DNA of 64,000 nt from Beta vulgaris subsp. vulgaris (taxonomy: Eukaryota; Streptophyta; Magnoliopsida; Caryophyllales; Amaranthaceae), in NCBI RefSeq assembly GCF_026745355.1, contig NC_079205.1:46822027-46886026 (forward strand), in the 5' to 3' direction. The notes under the pieces were generated by a model that saw nothing but the letters and a program-made list of their open reading frames with translations, was not told the DNA's origin and ran no database searches. Every line of letters begins with the position of its first letter. Position 1 is the first letter of the stretch. The translations under genes were made by a program, and so were the position numbers. Below are positions 1 to 14,538 of the stretch, piece after piece.

Positions 1-1230
1 AAGGGATAAACCTTTTCTTTTTATCTTCAATTCTAAAAAAATAAGTTTTCCTTAAATCAATGTTTATTAATATCTTGAATAACCAATAGATTTTCTTTTT
101 AACCCATACTCTTTTATTATCTCAAATTCTTTTTTTCAAAAAACAACTTTCGACAATCTTAATTTTTATAAACTGTTTTACTCGGTTTTTACCAAAAACA
201 CGTTTTATGGAAAAATTCTTTTACAAAACTTTTTTATTAAAACTTTATCATTTTTAATAAACTTGCTTTTCGAATTTCAGTTTCCTTTTATATAGATATA
301 TAATATGAACATAAATATTTATTTCCTTAACTCTAAGAAAATAATAATTATCCTAATTTTATATTTCTATATTCGGCACATAATATATCACCTAGTTCAA
401 TTACATTACACTTTGCATAAAATAACTAAACTTAGGAATATAAACTTGGACTTCAATCTTGATTCTTCATTTCTTCAAAGTTTTCATTCATTTATTCTTT
501 TCTCGAACATCTGTCACAAACTTTCATACCATAACATATTATATTATTTTTCATCATCAAAACTTAACATGCACATGCACAAAATTATTCTTTTTTGTCA
601 GACCTTATTAGAACTTATTTGAACATACTTGAACGTATCTGAACTTATTTTTCTGATAAGGGCTGAAAAAAAGGTGAACATATGTGTTATATTCAACTTA
701 TTTTTGCTTATCTGAACTTATCTGAAATAATATGAACTTATTAGACCGTACCTTATTAGTCTTTGTTAGACCTCATCTTAAATTACTTGGACTTATTAGA
801 TCTTATTTTGTGACCGAGTCATAACTTATTTTTGCTAAACTGAACTTATCTAAACTTGTTAGTCCTTTCAAAACCTATTTGAACTTATTTTTTCTGATAA
901 GGACTAAAAATAAGGTGAACATAACATGCCCTACCATCAAATATGTTTTTGTTTGCGAGACAACCTTATCCCGTTTTTTTTTGTCTACTTTAATTTTTGA
1001 GTTATAAGAAGTAGAATCAATTATCTGCTCTCGTTCTTTTTTTTTTTTTGGTCTAAACCTCCTGAATCGATTACTCTTACTTCGTGGCAATGGATTTCAA
1101 AAACTCGTACCCTTCCTTTCCTCAAGCAACAGTTATATTTCTTGGTATTTTGGTTACCATTATCTTTCCATTGCATGACTTGAACGACCAAACACCCAAT
1201 AAAGATAACCATTTTTGTTAGCATTCCTGT
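1..1230. other. AT-rich stretch without a gene
   Basis: No convincing coding region is seen. Short open frames on both strands are low in complexity and match no family I recognise. From about 600 to 900 the words TGAACTTAT, TTATTAGAC and TCTGATAAG recur in degenerate form. A similar patch returns near 46140-46270, so this is probably a relic of a dispersed, non-autonomous repeat. Its ends could not be found. Confidence 0.5.
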
Positions 1231-1236
1231 GAAAGG

Positions 1237-1560
1237 AATAACTCAACAAAAAGTTTGAGCTGAAGGTTTGGAGCCCCAAGATTGATTTTATACTTTATCA
1301 AACCCCTCACATATAAAAAGCCCATCAGGCCTAAAGTGTAGATGCATCATAAGCCCCCTTATAATCCCAACTAAGTATTTCACTTTGGCAAGGATGGGAA
1401 AATGAGATTTGAACTCATGACGTTCTTGTCACGCTGGCTTTGATACCATGTCAAAGGACCAACTCAGCCAATATCTTAAATTGATTATTGGAGCTCTAAG
1501 ATTGATTTTATATCTTATCACCCTCCTCTATCAAACTTGTAATAACCTGCACCAAGACAT
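1237..1560 (-). repeat. TRIM-like LTR unit with primer-binding site, copy 1
   Basis: A unit of about 212 bp begins near 1237 and restarts near 1449, directly after CTTTGATACCATG. On the - strand that motif reads as a degenerate tRNA-iMet primer-binding site (TGGTATCAGAGC type). The same unit, marked by GGACCAACTCAACC and a GAGATTCGAAC-like block, recurs at 19470-19690 and 56268-56570. I read it as LTR plus primer-binding site of a miniature LTR retrotransposon on the - strand, without coding capacity. No target duplication was found. Confidence 0.5.
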
Positions 1561-3160
1561 CTGCTTAAATAAATAACTATGTAATCACAGAAACTCTATT
1601 ACTCGGGTGAACTATTACTTAGAACCCCCTATAAGCCTAAGCTAAAGAGAATGAACATTTTACAAATTTAAAACTATTTAAACTTAGTTATAAGAGAACT
1701 ATCTTGAATTTCATAATTAGAAATATTATTATAAATGAAAATATTACAAGGTTTCCAAAAATTATCCAGCAAGTTAATCAATAGACAATTCAAGTCATAA
1801 CAAAAACAACCATCATGCATACGTATCAATAGTCAGTTGCAAAATGATAATCAACCACCCCCATAAGGGCAAGTTCAAAGAATAAAACACAAGTCAGCAA
1901 AGCTTAGTACATAAGTAAATATTAGGAAATATTATAATGACCGGAATAAGTTTTTTACAATTACTTTTTTCAAATAACTCTTTCAAGAAAAATATGAGAT
2001 GAAATGCAATAAGATACTTAAGTTATATTCATATCTTGAAAAGCCCAAGTCAATTAAGTCGTCAAATAGGCGGAACTAACTAATTCGCGTATACACGTAC
2101 TAGATCTCAACAAAATAGTCTGATCCTGAAAAGCCCATATCTCCTAGAATATAACTCGCCTTGGGCTGTGTAATATATCATTAGAACGCTCTTCAAGTGT
2201 ACTTTCTAATGCTTCTAGAATTAATCAACCATCATTATCGTGTCAAAAATCATGGATAAAAAAGCAGACATGACTCAATTTTCATAACTCTTTCATTAAA
2301 TTCCAACTTTATTTTGACTCCAAATTACAATCAAAGATATGCACAACGATCCTTATCAATAATATTGTTTCCAATTGCTCCTAAGTACTCAAGCTTGTAC
2401 AATGATACTCCAATTATGTTCTCAATGCCTGAAATTCATCAAAGAACACAAAAAACACACAAAGGAGTATATTTCACAACTAAAATAATTATATGTAACT
2501 ATGAACTACAATGCAGATAAATGCTCCTAAAATACAACCTAAATGCATCTATAAACTACATAAAAATATGATACAACATCCATTCATGCACATACATTTA
2601 CCTTATTATCTCTCCCTCTTTTATTCTTCTTTTATTAGTGCTTCAATACAAGTCCACCATTTTCCAAATATGATCAATATTACCTCCATTTTTGAAATAC
2701 AACATTCTTTAAATTTCCGAGCAAGATGAAAGAAGAAGTAAAAGTATATATATATAATTACCCTCCCTTATAACAAGTTATATGCAAATTTAGAATAACA
2801 TAATTATATTTTTGGGGTGGCTATTGCGCACTTCCTTCCCTTAAAATGTTTAGTCATGAGACTTAGAGTTGAACATTAGAATAAATGTGGGTTATAATTC
2901 TTTCAAAGCAGACTTCATTTCTCAAAGTAGCTTCATCTTTCCCATGTTTTTCATCCAAAGGACCTTGAATAATGGTATGGTCTTATTCCTCATATTCTTA
3001 TTCCTACAATCCAAAATTTGCAATGGCGTCTCTTCATAATTCAAGATATTATCAAGTTGTAGGAGTTCATAAGATAATATATGAGATGAATTATATATAG
3101 AAGTGTTTACAGTTGGGAAATGTAGAAAATGTTGTGAATTTGGGATAATTCCATTGGCAA
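1560..3160. other. Non-coding stretch, perhaps the 3' end or LTR of a gypsy relic
   Basis: No supported gene is present; the frames at 2314-2729 are short and unlike known families. The stretch lies directly downstream, in - strand sense, of a Ty3/gypsy integrase relic. It could therefore be that element's 3' untranslated region and LTR. No second LTR copy is visible to prove this. Confidence 0.3.
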
Positions 3161-3905
3161 CACTATCTCGTAGGCAACCTCCTCAATCTTTCTCAATATT
3201 TCATATAGCCCTTTGAATTTAAGGCTTAGTATTCCTGAACCCCATCTCTTCAGGATTTTTCCTTAAGTACGGCGTACTTCTTTTGTCTGTCTTGAGCTAT
3301 CTTCATTTTTTTCGGAGTGACTATAACTTTCTCCATTGTTGGTTGTATCATTTCTGGAATCCTAACATGGCTGTTGGGTGCACATCATCCCAACAAATAG
3401 GCATTTATCGTCTTCTCCCATATAAGGCTTCACATGGTGACAATCCAATCGAGAATCAAGGAATATGGTTGTAGAAGAACTTTACCAATGAAAATTGTTC
3501 CTCGCACCTGCCTATAAATTAAAGTGTAGCACATAAGCTTGAAGCGGATCCTTTATGTTTATATTGTTCTCTTAGTCTGGTCATCAGTTGTAGGATGAAA
3601 AGTAGCACTAAATTTCAAACTCGTTCAATATGCTTCTTGTAATTTTTGCATAAAATTGGACAGAAGTCGGGGATCATGATCGGTAAAATTGGTCTTCAGG
3701 GTCCTGTGTAGGCGTATCACCTTCTCAACATAAACATTTGCCATTTGGTTTATGCATATGCTTCAAGTTTCCTTCATAGGTATGGTTCCTAGTTTTAGTC
3801 AATCTATCTACAATGACTCATATTAAATCATTCCCCTTTCTAGTCCTTGGCAAACCCATCACAAAAGTCCATTGACACTGAGTCCCACTTCCATTATGGA
3901 ATCTC
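3160..3905 (-). pseudogene. Ty3/gypsy integrase relic
   Basis: Reading the - strand from 3905 down, broken frames give a DFVMGLPRTRKGND-like stretch followed by VDRLTK, the start of a plant gypsy integrase core. Then come a degraded IPDFCP block (normally SDRDPRF) and HPTTDDQTKRTI near 3560-3600, which matches the family's HPQTDGQSERTIQ. Near 3160-3230 an ELSQIHNIF-type segment matches the C-terminal region just before the chromodomain. Stops and frameshifts are frequent, so this is a dead fragment. Reverse transcriptase and gag are not present beside it. Confidence 0.6.
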
Positions 3906-4035
3906 TTTTCATCTTGACTATCCTTAATCAAAATAATCTAGGTTCCTTTTTCCAGTCAAACTTTAGTTTTTGATACGTCAAACACCTATCTACCAACATA
4001 TTATGATATATTCCTTTTCATCCTGACTACCCTCA

Positions 4036-4877
4036 TCAAAGAGTTTCTTGGCATGCTTCTTCCTTGTGCTTTTCGACATTTGCAGCATACTTCATTGGTG
4101 CCTTTGTCTTTTGTCTCTCTTGCCATTTTTGGAGGATAGTCAATGATTTTGTAACACTCTTCCTTCCAGTCCCTTCATACCACAATGCACACACTTGTTT
4201 AACTCCCTTTCCATTCTTTTCTAGCTTGTAATATTTCTTTAGGAAGTTTTGTAAAGGTACTAGACTTTGGCCTTGTCTCTTCACAACCATAACACTTATG
4301 CCTTATGTGTTTAACACTCCTTTTGTCATCCGCGTTTGTGTTTCAATTTGTTGAACAAGGTCATAAAGTTAACCTTGTTAACACTTGGCAAATGGCTCAT
4401 TACAAGAATGTCCTCTTATATTCTCATATTTTCCACTTAGCTCCATCAAGAAGTCATTCAATTTGTTTCTCTCCACCATATCCAACATCTTTTTCTCAGT
4501 GTCACAAGTGCATTTGAACATTGCACCACAGCTACACTCGAGCATAGCTTCTTGGTCATTCAATGGGTTCCAGTATTCTCTTAGCTTACAACAGTATTTG
4601 GAAACTTACATCTCATTTTGTTCTAAGTTACTAAGCTCTTTATTTAATTGATAGATTCGTGGGGGCATTGCTCTGAGCATATTTCTAGCAAAGCCAAACT
4701 ACCATTCATGAAACTAGAAACAATATTTATTTTCATTCAATGATTTCAAAATCCAATATCTAACCATGTTATCAATCCTATCCCACTTGAAATAGTCTAT
4801 TGATTCTAGCTTAGGTCTAGACAGTTTTCCATTAATAAAGCCTAATTTATTTTTAGAGGCTATTCCCATATTAGCAC
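4036..4877 (-). pseudogene. Ty1/copia gag relic (main part), split by a nested copia element
   Basis: On the - strand the broken frames give, in order, KNKLGFINGKL (typical of the copia gag N-terminus), YFKWDRIDNMV, a CSCGAMFKCTC-like block, ERNKLNDFLMELSGKYENIRG, and an ECYKIIDYPP stretch that in intact gags follows the zinc knuckle. Several stops and frameshifts are present. The relic is cut at 4877 by the LTR of the next element. Its N-terminal part resumes on the far side at 13413-13500, in the same frame across the 5-bp target duplication. Confidence 0.6.
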
Positions 4878-5586
4878 TGTAGGACTATAGATGCTCAATA
4901 CGAAATATCATATACTCAAACATCTAACCCAAGATCTTTACATAAATTAACATGAATCTAATAAAAGTATAGAATTATACCTCTTGATGCGTGAATTCCT
5001 CTTACACCACAAGCCTTCTAGTGGAGATCCTGTAGAACGTCAAACACTGTTCTTCTAGTGTTGGTCCACGAACAACCCTTGGATCACCACGTATGCTAGT
5101 ACGAAAGAGAGGAAAACTCTCTTGCTTTTGGGGTGTATGGTAGTCGAATGGGGGGGAAGGAAGAGAAAGGAAAAAATCTGATTTTTCTCTCTAGATGATG
5201 TAATGTGTTGTACACACTTTTTAACCCACATATCCCTACATAAGGTGGTTACAGAGAGGTGCTTGAGGCTTTATTTGCCTCATAATGTCACACACATTAT
5301 GAGCCTAATAATCTCATGTGTTACATCTCACTAGTCACTCCACCCATCTTAAACCGTCCAACCCATTTCACAAATGGGTTCAGGTAATATCCAAGAGTTA
5401 TCACATTGTGTGACCTCATAGGATCCAATATATATTAGTAGTTTGCCTATTATACTAGCCCAACAAACCGCAATTAGCTTATTCTAGCAAAACATTGCGG
5501 TCACCTAATATTATTGAATATATTATCTCTATAATTTGTCCATATACATTTAATTTGTTACACTTGACTGAGGACAAAATCCTTCA
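4878..5586 (-). repeat. 3' LTR of the copia element at 4.9-13.4 kb
   Basis: It starts TGTAGGACTATAG and ends ATCCTTCA. It aligns along its whole length to 12694-13412, with scattered substitutions and small indels. The divergence shows the insertion is not very recent. Confidence 0.9.
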
Positions 5587-6401
5587 ATCTCCTACTTGTC
5601 TAAGAACAAGTGTGTAACCTTCAAACTCCTTAAGTCGCTTAATTCCCAACTTGATGACATGGTAACATCGTATGAAACCATACCAATATTGAAGTTGTTT
5701 CTTGAAATCCGAGTTCGAACTGTCGAAACAAATGATTAACTTCTTAATCTATTTGAGCACATCCATGCATTTTCAGTTGTCACTCTTCAAGAGGCCAAGA
5801 CACCAATCCTAACTCTTAGGAGGACTTTATCCCTTCTTGTATAACCAAAACTCCCACTCAATTCATAGCAGTTCCGATCACTGCCTTTATAGTCTCCTTT
5901 TACGGCACGACGTTTTGTAGTGTCAAAAACATACTAATCCTTAAGTAAGAATAGTATCATACTCATGTCAAAGGAATCCACTAAATATATTAATGAGATT
6001 ATCATAAACCTTTTTAGAGAACTCCCACTAGGTCTGCCAGACATGTATCAACTATACATGTCTATGCAAATGACTAGACATCTCTATGTCCCTATAACCC
6101 ATGAAACTACGCTATCAATCAACTTGCAACCTAGTCCATGAAACTGAATCATTTACGTTCAAATTTAATGATTCGAACTAGGGACCAAGGTATATTATAT
6201 ATAACTCTTGTTGACTAGATAAGGTTTCATTTGTCAAATCACGTATTTGACAATCCTATCAACCATTATAAATACTTTGAACGTTTTATTTAATACTAAA
6301 CCAAGATTAAATAAGAATATTACCTTTTTTTGATAAACATAGTCAAACATATCATAAGAGTAACTACAAATGTGAACTAATTAAAAGTAAATATTACACA
6401 A
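5587..6401. other. 3' untranslated part of the copia element
   Basis: It lies between the RNase H end and the 3' LTR. No open frame of note is seen. The edge beside the LTR is pyrimidine-rich on + (ATCTCCTACTTG), as expected for a polypurine tract read on the - strand. Confidence 0.5.
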
Positions 6402-6863
6402 TCAAAACCACTCTCCTACATGCTTAAGTCCTATAGCCCTAGTATGACTCTCATGCTTAGGCTGATGAGGCAATGGTTTAGTCAAAGGATCAGCGACATT
6501 GCTATCCGTATGAACTTTGCTAATTATTACATATTTTCTCTCGACGGTTTCTCGACTAAGATGAAACTTTATAAGTACATGCTTACGCCTTTGATGTGAT
6601 CTTGGTTCCTTAGAATGAGATATGGCACCATTATTATCACAATGTAAAACAATACTAGGCACTACTGCTAGCTCCAAAATGAACTTCTTCATCCAAACAA
6701 CTTCCTTTGCTACATCTGCCGCAGCAATGTACTCAACTTCTGTTGTAGAATCAACAACAGTGCTTTGCTTTGAACTTTTCCAGCTCATTGCCCCTCCATT
6801 TAGACAAAAGATGAAAGCTTGCATCTGTTGTAGAATCATCTTTGTCAGTTTGGAAGCTTGCAT
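6402..6863 (-). pseudogene. copia RNase H domain
   Basis: The 153-residue frame holds the copia RNase H signature. AMSWKSSKQ is followed by STTEVEYIAAADVAKE, LHCDNNGAI, the HVLIKFHLSRE helix and VADPLTKPLP near the C-terminus. In the element this domain degrades the RNA of the RNA/DNA hybrid. It is the best preserved domain here, but it has been separated from the reverse transcriptase by frameshifts around 6870-7090. Confidence 0.85.
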
Positions 6864-7085
6864 CTGTGTAACCCTAAAAAATTAACTTACTTTCACCTCC
6901 ATACACTAAGAAATTATCCTTAGTCCTTCTCAAGTACTTTAGGATATTCTTAGCTGCACTCCAGTGTGCGTCACCTGGATTTGATTGGAATCTGCTACAC
7001 ATGCTCAAGGCATATGAAACATCTGGGCGAGTACAAATCATGGAGTACATAATGGACCCTATAGCTGACGCATAAGGAACATTAC

Positions 7086-7936
7086 TCATTCGCTTAATCT
7101 CATCAGCCAGAGGACACTGAGTCTTGCTAAGCGACACTCCATGTTGCATGGGTAGGAAGCCTCTCTTAGATTTTCCATGTTGAACTTAGTGACGATCTTA
7201 TCTATATAAGTTCGTTGGCTAAGTCCGATCATCCTCTTAGACCTATCCCTATAGATCTTGATCCCCAAAATGTACTCAGCGTTTCCAAGGTCTTTCATAG
7301 AAAAACAACTTTTAACCATTCCTTGACTGACTCAAGCATGGGAATGTCTTTCCTATGAGAAGTATGTCATCTACATACAAGACCAAGAAGACTATGTTAC
7401 TCCCACTTTCCTTCTTGTAAACACAAGACTCTTCTCCGTTTTGTTTAGAAAACCAAACTGTTTGATTGTCTCATCAAATCGAAGATTCCAACTCCGGATG
7501 CTTGCTTCAATCCATAAATGGATTTTTGAAGCTTACATACCTCCTAGGATTTTCTGGATCCACAAAACCCTCCGGTGTGCATATACACATCCTCTTTCAA
7601 GAACCCATTCAAGAAAGCGGTTTTGACATCCATTTGCCAAATCTCGTAATCATAAAAGGCGCGATCGCTAGGAGTATCCGAAGGATTTAAGCATGGCTAC
7701 GGTGAAAAGGTTTCATCATAGTCTATACCATGAACTTGCTTGAACCCTTTTGCAACCAACATTGCTTTGTAAACCTGAAAATTACCATCCTTGTCTATTT
7801 TCACTTTAAAACCCATTTGCAACCAATAGGTGTAACCCCATCGGGCAAATCTCAAGTCCCATACTTGATTTTCAGACATGGATGCCATTTCGGACCTCAT
7901 GGCTTCAAGCCATTTTTCGGAGTCTTCACTCATCAA
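7086..7936 (-). pseudogene. copia reverse transcriptase, frameshifted
   Basis: The domain starts near 7936 with EDSEKWLEAMRSEM (usually W..AM..E) and continues through VYKAMLVAKGFKQVHGIDYDETFSP. The catalytic YVDD box is readable at about 7349-7390 as LVLYVDDILL. MKDLGNAEYILGIKI follows at 7086-7319. These pieces sit in different frames, so the enzyme cannot be made. The C-terminal connection to RNase H (YASAIGSIMYSMICTRPDVSYAL) lies at 6874-7149. Confidence 0.85.
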
Positions 7937-8245
7937 AGCTTGCTTGTAAGTAGTAGGTTCCTCAAATTCAAAATCATTATCTTAGAATTTTTGGTTAACA
8001 AGAAATCAACAAACCTCTTGGTTGGTATTCTTGTTCTACTAGACTTACGAGGGGCTGCAACAGAGAAATTTTCTTCTCAACAATTTGAGAATTTTCGCAC
8101 GAATTAGATTCGAGTGGGACAGTGAGGTTCGTGTACGGGATGCACGTCCTCCAACACTTGGTCAGTTATGGGAGAAGATTCCTCCAAAGAGGAACTACTT
8201 CAAGCCCAACATCGGCTCTGTGTTTCTGTCTTAACATAGGATGAA

Positions 8246-9200
8246 CTATGTCCATTTGTTGTTTTCTCGAACTTCTTCGAGAAATACATTACTCCCACTT
8301 GCCTTTTTGGAAATAAAATCTTTTTCCAAAAAGACACCATGACGAGCAACAAACACTTTGCCCTCAGTTCGATTGTAGAAGTAATAGCCCTTGGTTTCCT
8401 TGGGATAACCCACCAAGAAACACTTATCTGATTTAGGGGCGAGTTTTCGAAAGTAAACCTTTTCCATAAACCTCACATCCGCAAATACATAGAAAAGACA
8501 AGCTTGGAACTTTTCCACTCTATATCTCATCGGGCGTCTTTTCTACTACCTTTGATGGAGTTTTATTAAGTGTGAAAGTAGCAGTTTGGAGAGCATATCC
8601 CAGAAGGATATTGGAAGATCAACAAAACTCATCATAGACCGAACCATATCAAGTAGAGTTCAGTTCCTCCTTTCGGATACACCATTCAACTAAGGTATTC
8701 CAGGCAGAGTTAGTTGTGAAAGGATTCCACATCTCTTCAAATGATCACTAAATTCTTGGCTCAATTATTCACCACCACAATCGAATCATAGTGCTTTGAT
8801 GTCTTGCCAAGCTAGTTTTGGACTTCATTCCGAAAATGATTCTGACTTATGCTTCATTAAATAGACTTATCCATATCTACTTAAATCGTCAGTAAAAGTA
8901 ATGAAGTACCCTAACCCTCCCCCTAGATTTTGTGCTTGTTGGTCCTCACACATCAGTATGTATTAAGCCCAATAGATCACTCACCCTTTCCAGTAAAAGG
9001 TAATTTTACATTTTACCCATTAAGCATGATTCACAAACATCAAATGGCTCAAAGTTAAAGGAAGTTAGAAGTCCATCTTTATGTAATTTTGAATGCTTTC
9101 CGTTTATGTGTCCTAAACGAATGCCATAAGTAAGTAGGATTAGTATCGTTGATCATGTTTTTTGCTGTCTATTTAAGGACATCTTTGTCTAAGTCTAGGA
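8246..9200 (-). pseudogene. copia integrase, many stops
   Basis: The - strand translation gives RLGHIN and a CESCLMGKM zinc-binding end near 9020-9120. LLGLIHTDVCGP follows, holding the first catalytic Asp, then a degraded D(C)GGE block near 8780. The end is the clear C-terminal MRYRVEKFQACLFYVFADV segment at 8530. Nonsense codons interrupt every block. In the living element this enzyme inserts the cDNA into the host chromosome. Confidence 0.75.
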
Positions 9201-9243
9201 ATATAGACCATTAGACCTTTAGCAGTGGCATAAAACATTGAAT

Positions 9244-9550
9244 TCAAATAAACAGAGAAACAACTTTCTCAATTGTAAATGAAAACCCTTCATTATCCAA
9301 AACAGGGATAGACATAATGTTTTTGGTAATAGCAGGAACATAATAACAGTTATTAAGCTCTAATATTAATCCGAAAGGAAAAGATAGACTATAAGTCCCA
9401 ACTCCAACGACCGCAACTCTTGCACCATTTCCAACGCGCATCTCTACCTCTCCTTTAGCCAAGGTTCTACTCCTTCTTAGTCCCTGCACATTCAAAATAA
9501 TGTGAGAAACACAATCAGTATCAGATACCCAAGAAGTAGATTTGCTAAAT
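9244..9550 (-). pseudogene. copia aspartic protease relic
   Basis: The stretch reads SWVSDTDCVSHI and then MRVGNGARVAVVGVGTYSL and LNNCYYVPAITKNIMSIPVL, the usual layout of copia protease. The active-site motif, normally D-S/T-G, appears as DTD. The catalytic glycine is therefore replaced, and the domain would be inactive even if joined to gag. Confidence 0.75.
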
Positions 9551-9589
9551 TAATGTCAATGACATAGATACCTAAGAAGAAGCCCCAGA

Positions 9590-10190
9590 CTTCTTATCCT
9601 TCAAGTACTTTGGGCAGTTACGCTTCCAATGACCTATTTGATCACAATAGAAGCACTTGGATTTCGCCACCTTTGGCTTTGCCTTTGCCTGTGGCTTATA
9701 GCAGTCTTAGTGGCAACTTGCTTGCCCTTATCTTCTTTTTCTTGCAGCCCATTCCTTCTTAAAACCCTTTCCTTTTGAACCATAAGAACTTCCTTCTTAG
9801 GTGCAAGTGATGTTTTGCTCGCAGTCATGAGCATCCCATGTAACTCAGCAAGGGTTTTGTCACCCCTTCATATTAAATTCAACTAAACTGATTGAACCCT
9901 TCATGAAGTGAGTGCAGTTAATGTCAGTAGCCAACTCTTGGCTTATAAGGAAACCCAACCTCTCCATGCTTCGAAATAACCAATCATTTCGAAGACATGA
10001 GTGGCGACGGCTTGCCTTCAACTAACGCACATGCAGGAATAGCCTTGTGAGTCTCATACCTCTCAATTCGAGCTTGTTGCTGAAACATGGTATTCAGCTG
10101 TCGGATAATAATGTAGGCATCCAAGCTTGCAAACCTCTTTTGAAGGCTTGGTTTTATAGCCGCGAGCATAAGGCAAGTAACGAACAATTA
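9590..10190 (-). pseudogene. copia gag with CCHC zinc knuckle
   Basis: The central gag segment is at 9984-10187 (LQKRFASLDAYIIIRQL, then QARIERYETHKAIPAC), matching the family's RF..DAY...L..MFQ.QARIER pattern. The zinc knuckle CFYCDQIGHWKRNC (CX2CX4HX4C) is readable at about 9606-9664 and is followed by PKYLKDKK. Frameshifts separate the two. Gag forms the virus-like particle and packages the RNA. Confidence 0.75.
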
Positions 10191-10419
10191 CTGACCTTTC
10201 TGCAATGGCCTGATGGGCCTCTTTTTAGCATAGTAGAGGTAGTAGTTAAAACTGGGATCGGGGTTTCAAGAACATCCTCTCGTCCTTCGGACTTAAGAAC
10301 AATTCTTAGATTCCTTTCCCAATCAAGGAAGTTGTTCTGTTCAATTTATCCTTCTCAAGGATTGAACAGTAAGTTAAAAGGTGAATTATTGTTGTTACCA
10401 GACATGATATCTACATAAA

Positions 10420-12693
<2,274 letters not shown>

Positions 12694-13412
12694 TGTAGGA
12701 CTATAGATGCTCTATGTAGAAAATGAGTATCATATACTCAAATATCTAACCCAAGCTAAGATCTGTGCATAAATTAACATGAATCTAATAAAAGTATAGA
12801 ATTATACCTCTTGATGCGTGAATTCCTCTTACACCACAAACCTTCTAGTGGAGATCTTTTAGAACGTCAAACGTCGTTCCTCTAGTGTTGGTCCATGAAC
12901 AACCCTTGGATCACCACGTATGCTAGTACGGAAGAGAGGAAAACTCTCTTGCTTTTGGGGTGTATGGTAGTCGAATGGGGGGAAGGAAGAGAAAGGAAAA
13001 ATCTAATTTTTCTCTTTAGATGATGTAATGTGTTGTACACACTTTGTAACCCCTATATCGCTATATAAGATGGTTACAAAGAGTTGCTTCATGATGTTTT
13101 ATTTGCTTGATTATGTAACACTTATTATGAGCCTAATAATCCCATGAGTTACATCTCACTAGTCACTCCACCCATCTAAAATCGTCCAACCCATTTCACA
13201 AATGGGTTCAGGTAATATCCAAGGGTTCTCACATTGTATGACCTCATATGACCCAATATATATTAGTAGTTGGCCCTATTATACTAGCCCAACAAACCAC
13301 AATTAGCTTCTAGCAAAACGTTGCAGTCACCTAATATTATTGAATATATTATCTCTATAATTTGTCCATATACATTTAGTTTGTTACACTTGATCGAGTA
13401 CAAAATCCTTCA
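12694..13412 (-). repeat. 5' LTR of the copia element at 4.9-13.4 kb
   Basis: Starts TGTAGGACTATAG, ends ATCCTTCA, and aligns to 4878-5586. It is followed directly by the target duplication AGCAC. Confidence 0.9.
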
Positions 13413-13500
13413 AGCACTTCTACTCCAATTTAGATAGTTACCTCCATTGAAAATCACTGCTCCAACTTGCATAGTGTGGTTGTCTGCAGAGAATAGGTAG
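13413..13500 (-). pseudogene. N-terminal piece of the older copia gag
   Basis: The - strand translation gives VGAVIFNGGNYLNWSRS, the start of a copia gag (F.G.NY..W). It runs in frame through the target duplication into the piece at 4036-4877. This shows that the 8.5-kb element landed inside an older copia. A Stowaway element abuts its upstream side. Confidence 0.65.
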
Positions 13501-13502
13501 TA

Positions 13503-13776
13503 CTCCCTCCGTATTTTTTTAATCTTTCCTACTTTGACTATCCACGTTTGCCAATGCACTTACTTTACATTAAATATCTTTCATTACATATTAGTAAAAG
13601 TTATAATAATTGACTATTAAGAAAGTACTCATCGATACGAATCAAACAAGATCCCACATGACTATATTTTTTCTTATATATTGAGAAAAATCTAAAAGAT
13701 TCTATCTAATTGTGAATAGTGTCAAGATTATAAGTGAGAACTGAGAACAGATAAAAAAAAAAAAATACAGAGGGAG
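13503..13776. mobile_element. Stowaway-type MITE
   Basis: A 274-bp element starts CTCCCTCCGTATTTTT and ends AAATACAGAGGGAG, with inverted ends, and is flanked by TA on both sides (13501-13502, 13777-13778). It has no coding capacity. It lies about 60 bp upstream of the first ankyrin exon, within its upstream intron or promoter. Confidence 0.85.
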
Positions 13777-13839
13777 TAAGGATTATGGTATCGGGCTACC
13801 TCCTTCCCTATCTACTAACATTTTGATTTGTATGTGCAG

Positions 13840-14440
13840 ATGACATTGATTGCACAATCTGCTAAGGACAGAATAATGGACAATGACCTCTATAACGCGG
13901 CTTTATATGGAGATACAAGATTGTTTGAGCGACGACGACAAGAATCTAAAGAGGCTGATGAAATTCAATCAGCTGCTCGTGATGATAATACTAATGAATA
14001 TGACGATTACTATTTTCTTAGTCAAGCTAATGATGGAAGCAACATAATTCACATAGCACTCCGACATGATCATAAGGAGTTCATCATGGAAGGTGTAAAA
14101 CATTTTTCGCATCTTATTTACCATAAAGATTCCAAAGGAGATACTCCATTACATGTTGCTGCTAGACTTGAAACTCCTACAGCTTTAGAATTCTTAGAAT
14201 CTTCCATCACCACATGGTATGTAGCCAGCTATAGAAGTTTCGAATCTGATCACCTTCCACCATGGATAATGAAAAATTCAAAAGGAAATACATTCTTGCA
14301 TGAAGCTGCCTCAACCAGTAACTATCAGGCGCTACTTCTCGCAACAAATAACAAATTTGTAAGCTCTGAAGCATTTTCAGATGTGAATAACAATGGTGAG
14401 ACTATTCTTCATGTGATAGCGAGATATGCCAACTTCCAAG
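13840..14440 (+). CDS. ACD6-like ankyrin exon, module 1 first exon
   Basis: The exon encodes MTLIAQSAKDRIMDNDLYNAAL, then four ankyrin repeats recognisable at DGSNIIHIALRHD, KGDTPLHVAAR, KGNTFLHEAAS and NGETILHVIARYA. Plant ACD6/ITN1-like proteins start with MD..LY.AA, so the ATG at 13876 is a likely start. The ATG at 13840 is also possible. The left boundary matches an acceptor (TGTGCAG) conserved before module 2 at 16371. The right boundary is AACTTCCAAG|GTGAAT, leaving phase 1. In the family, the repeats form the cytosolic part of a membrane protein that controls defence and cell death. Confidence 0.8.
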
Positions 14441-14538
14441 GTGAATTCTTTTCCATTACATGTTTGATTATTTACTTTGAATCTTTGTTTCATTTGCTTT
14501 TCCTGTCTTATATTTAGACCTTTTTGACATGTTTTTCT

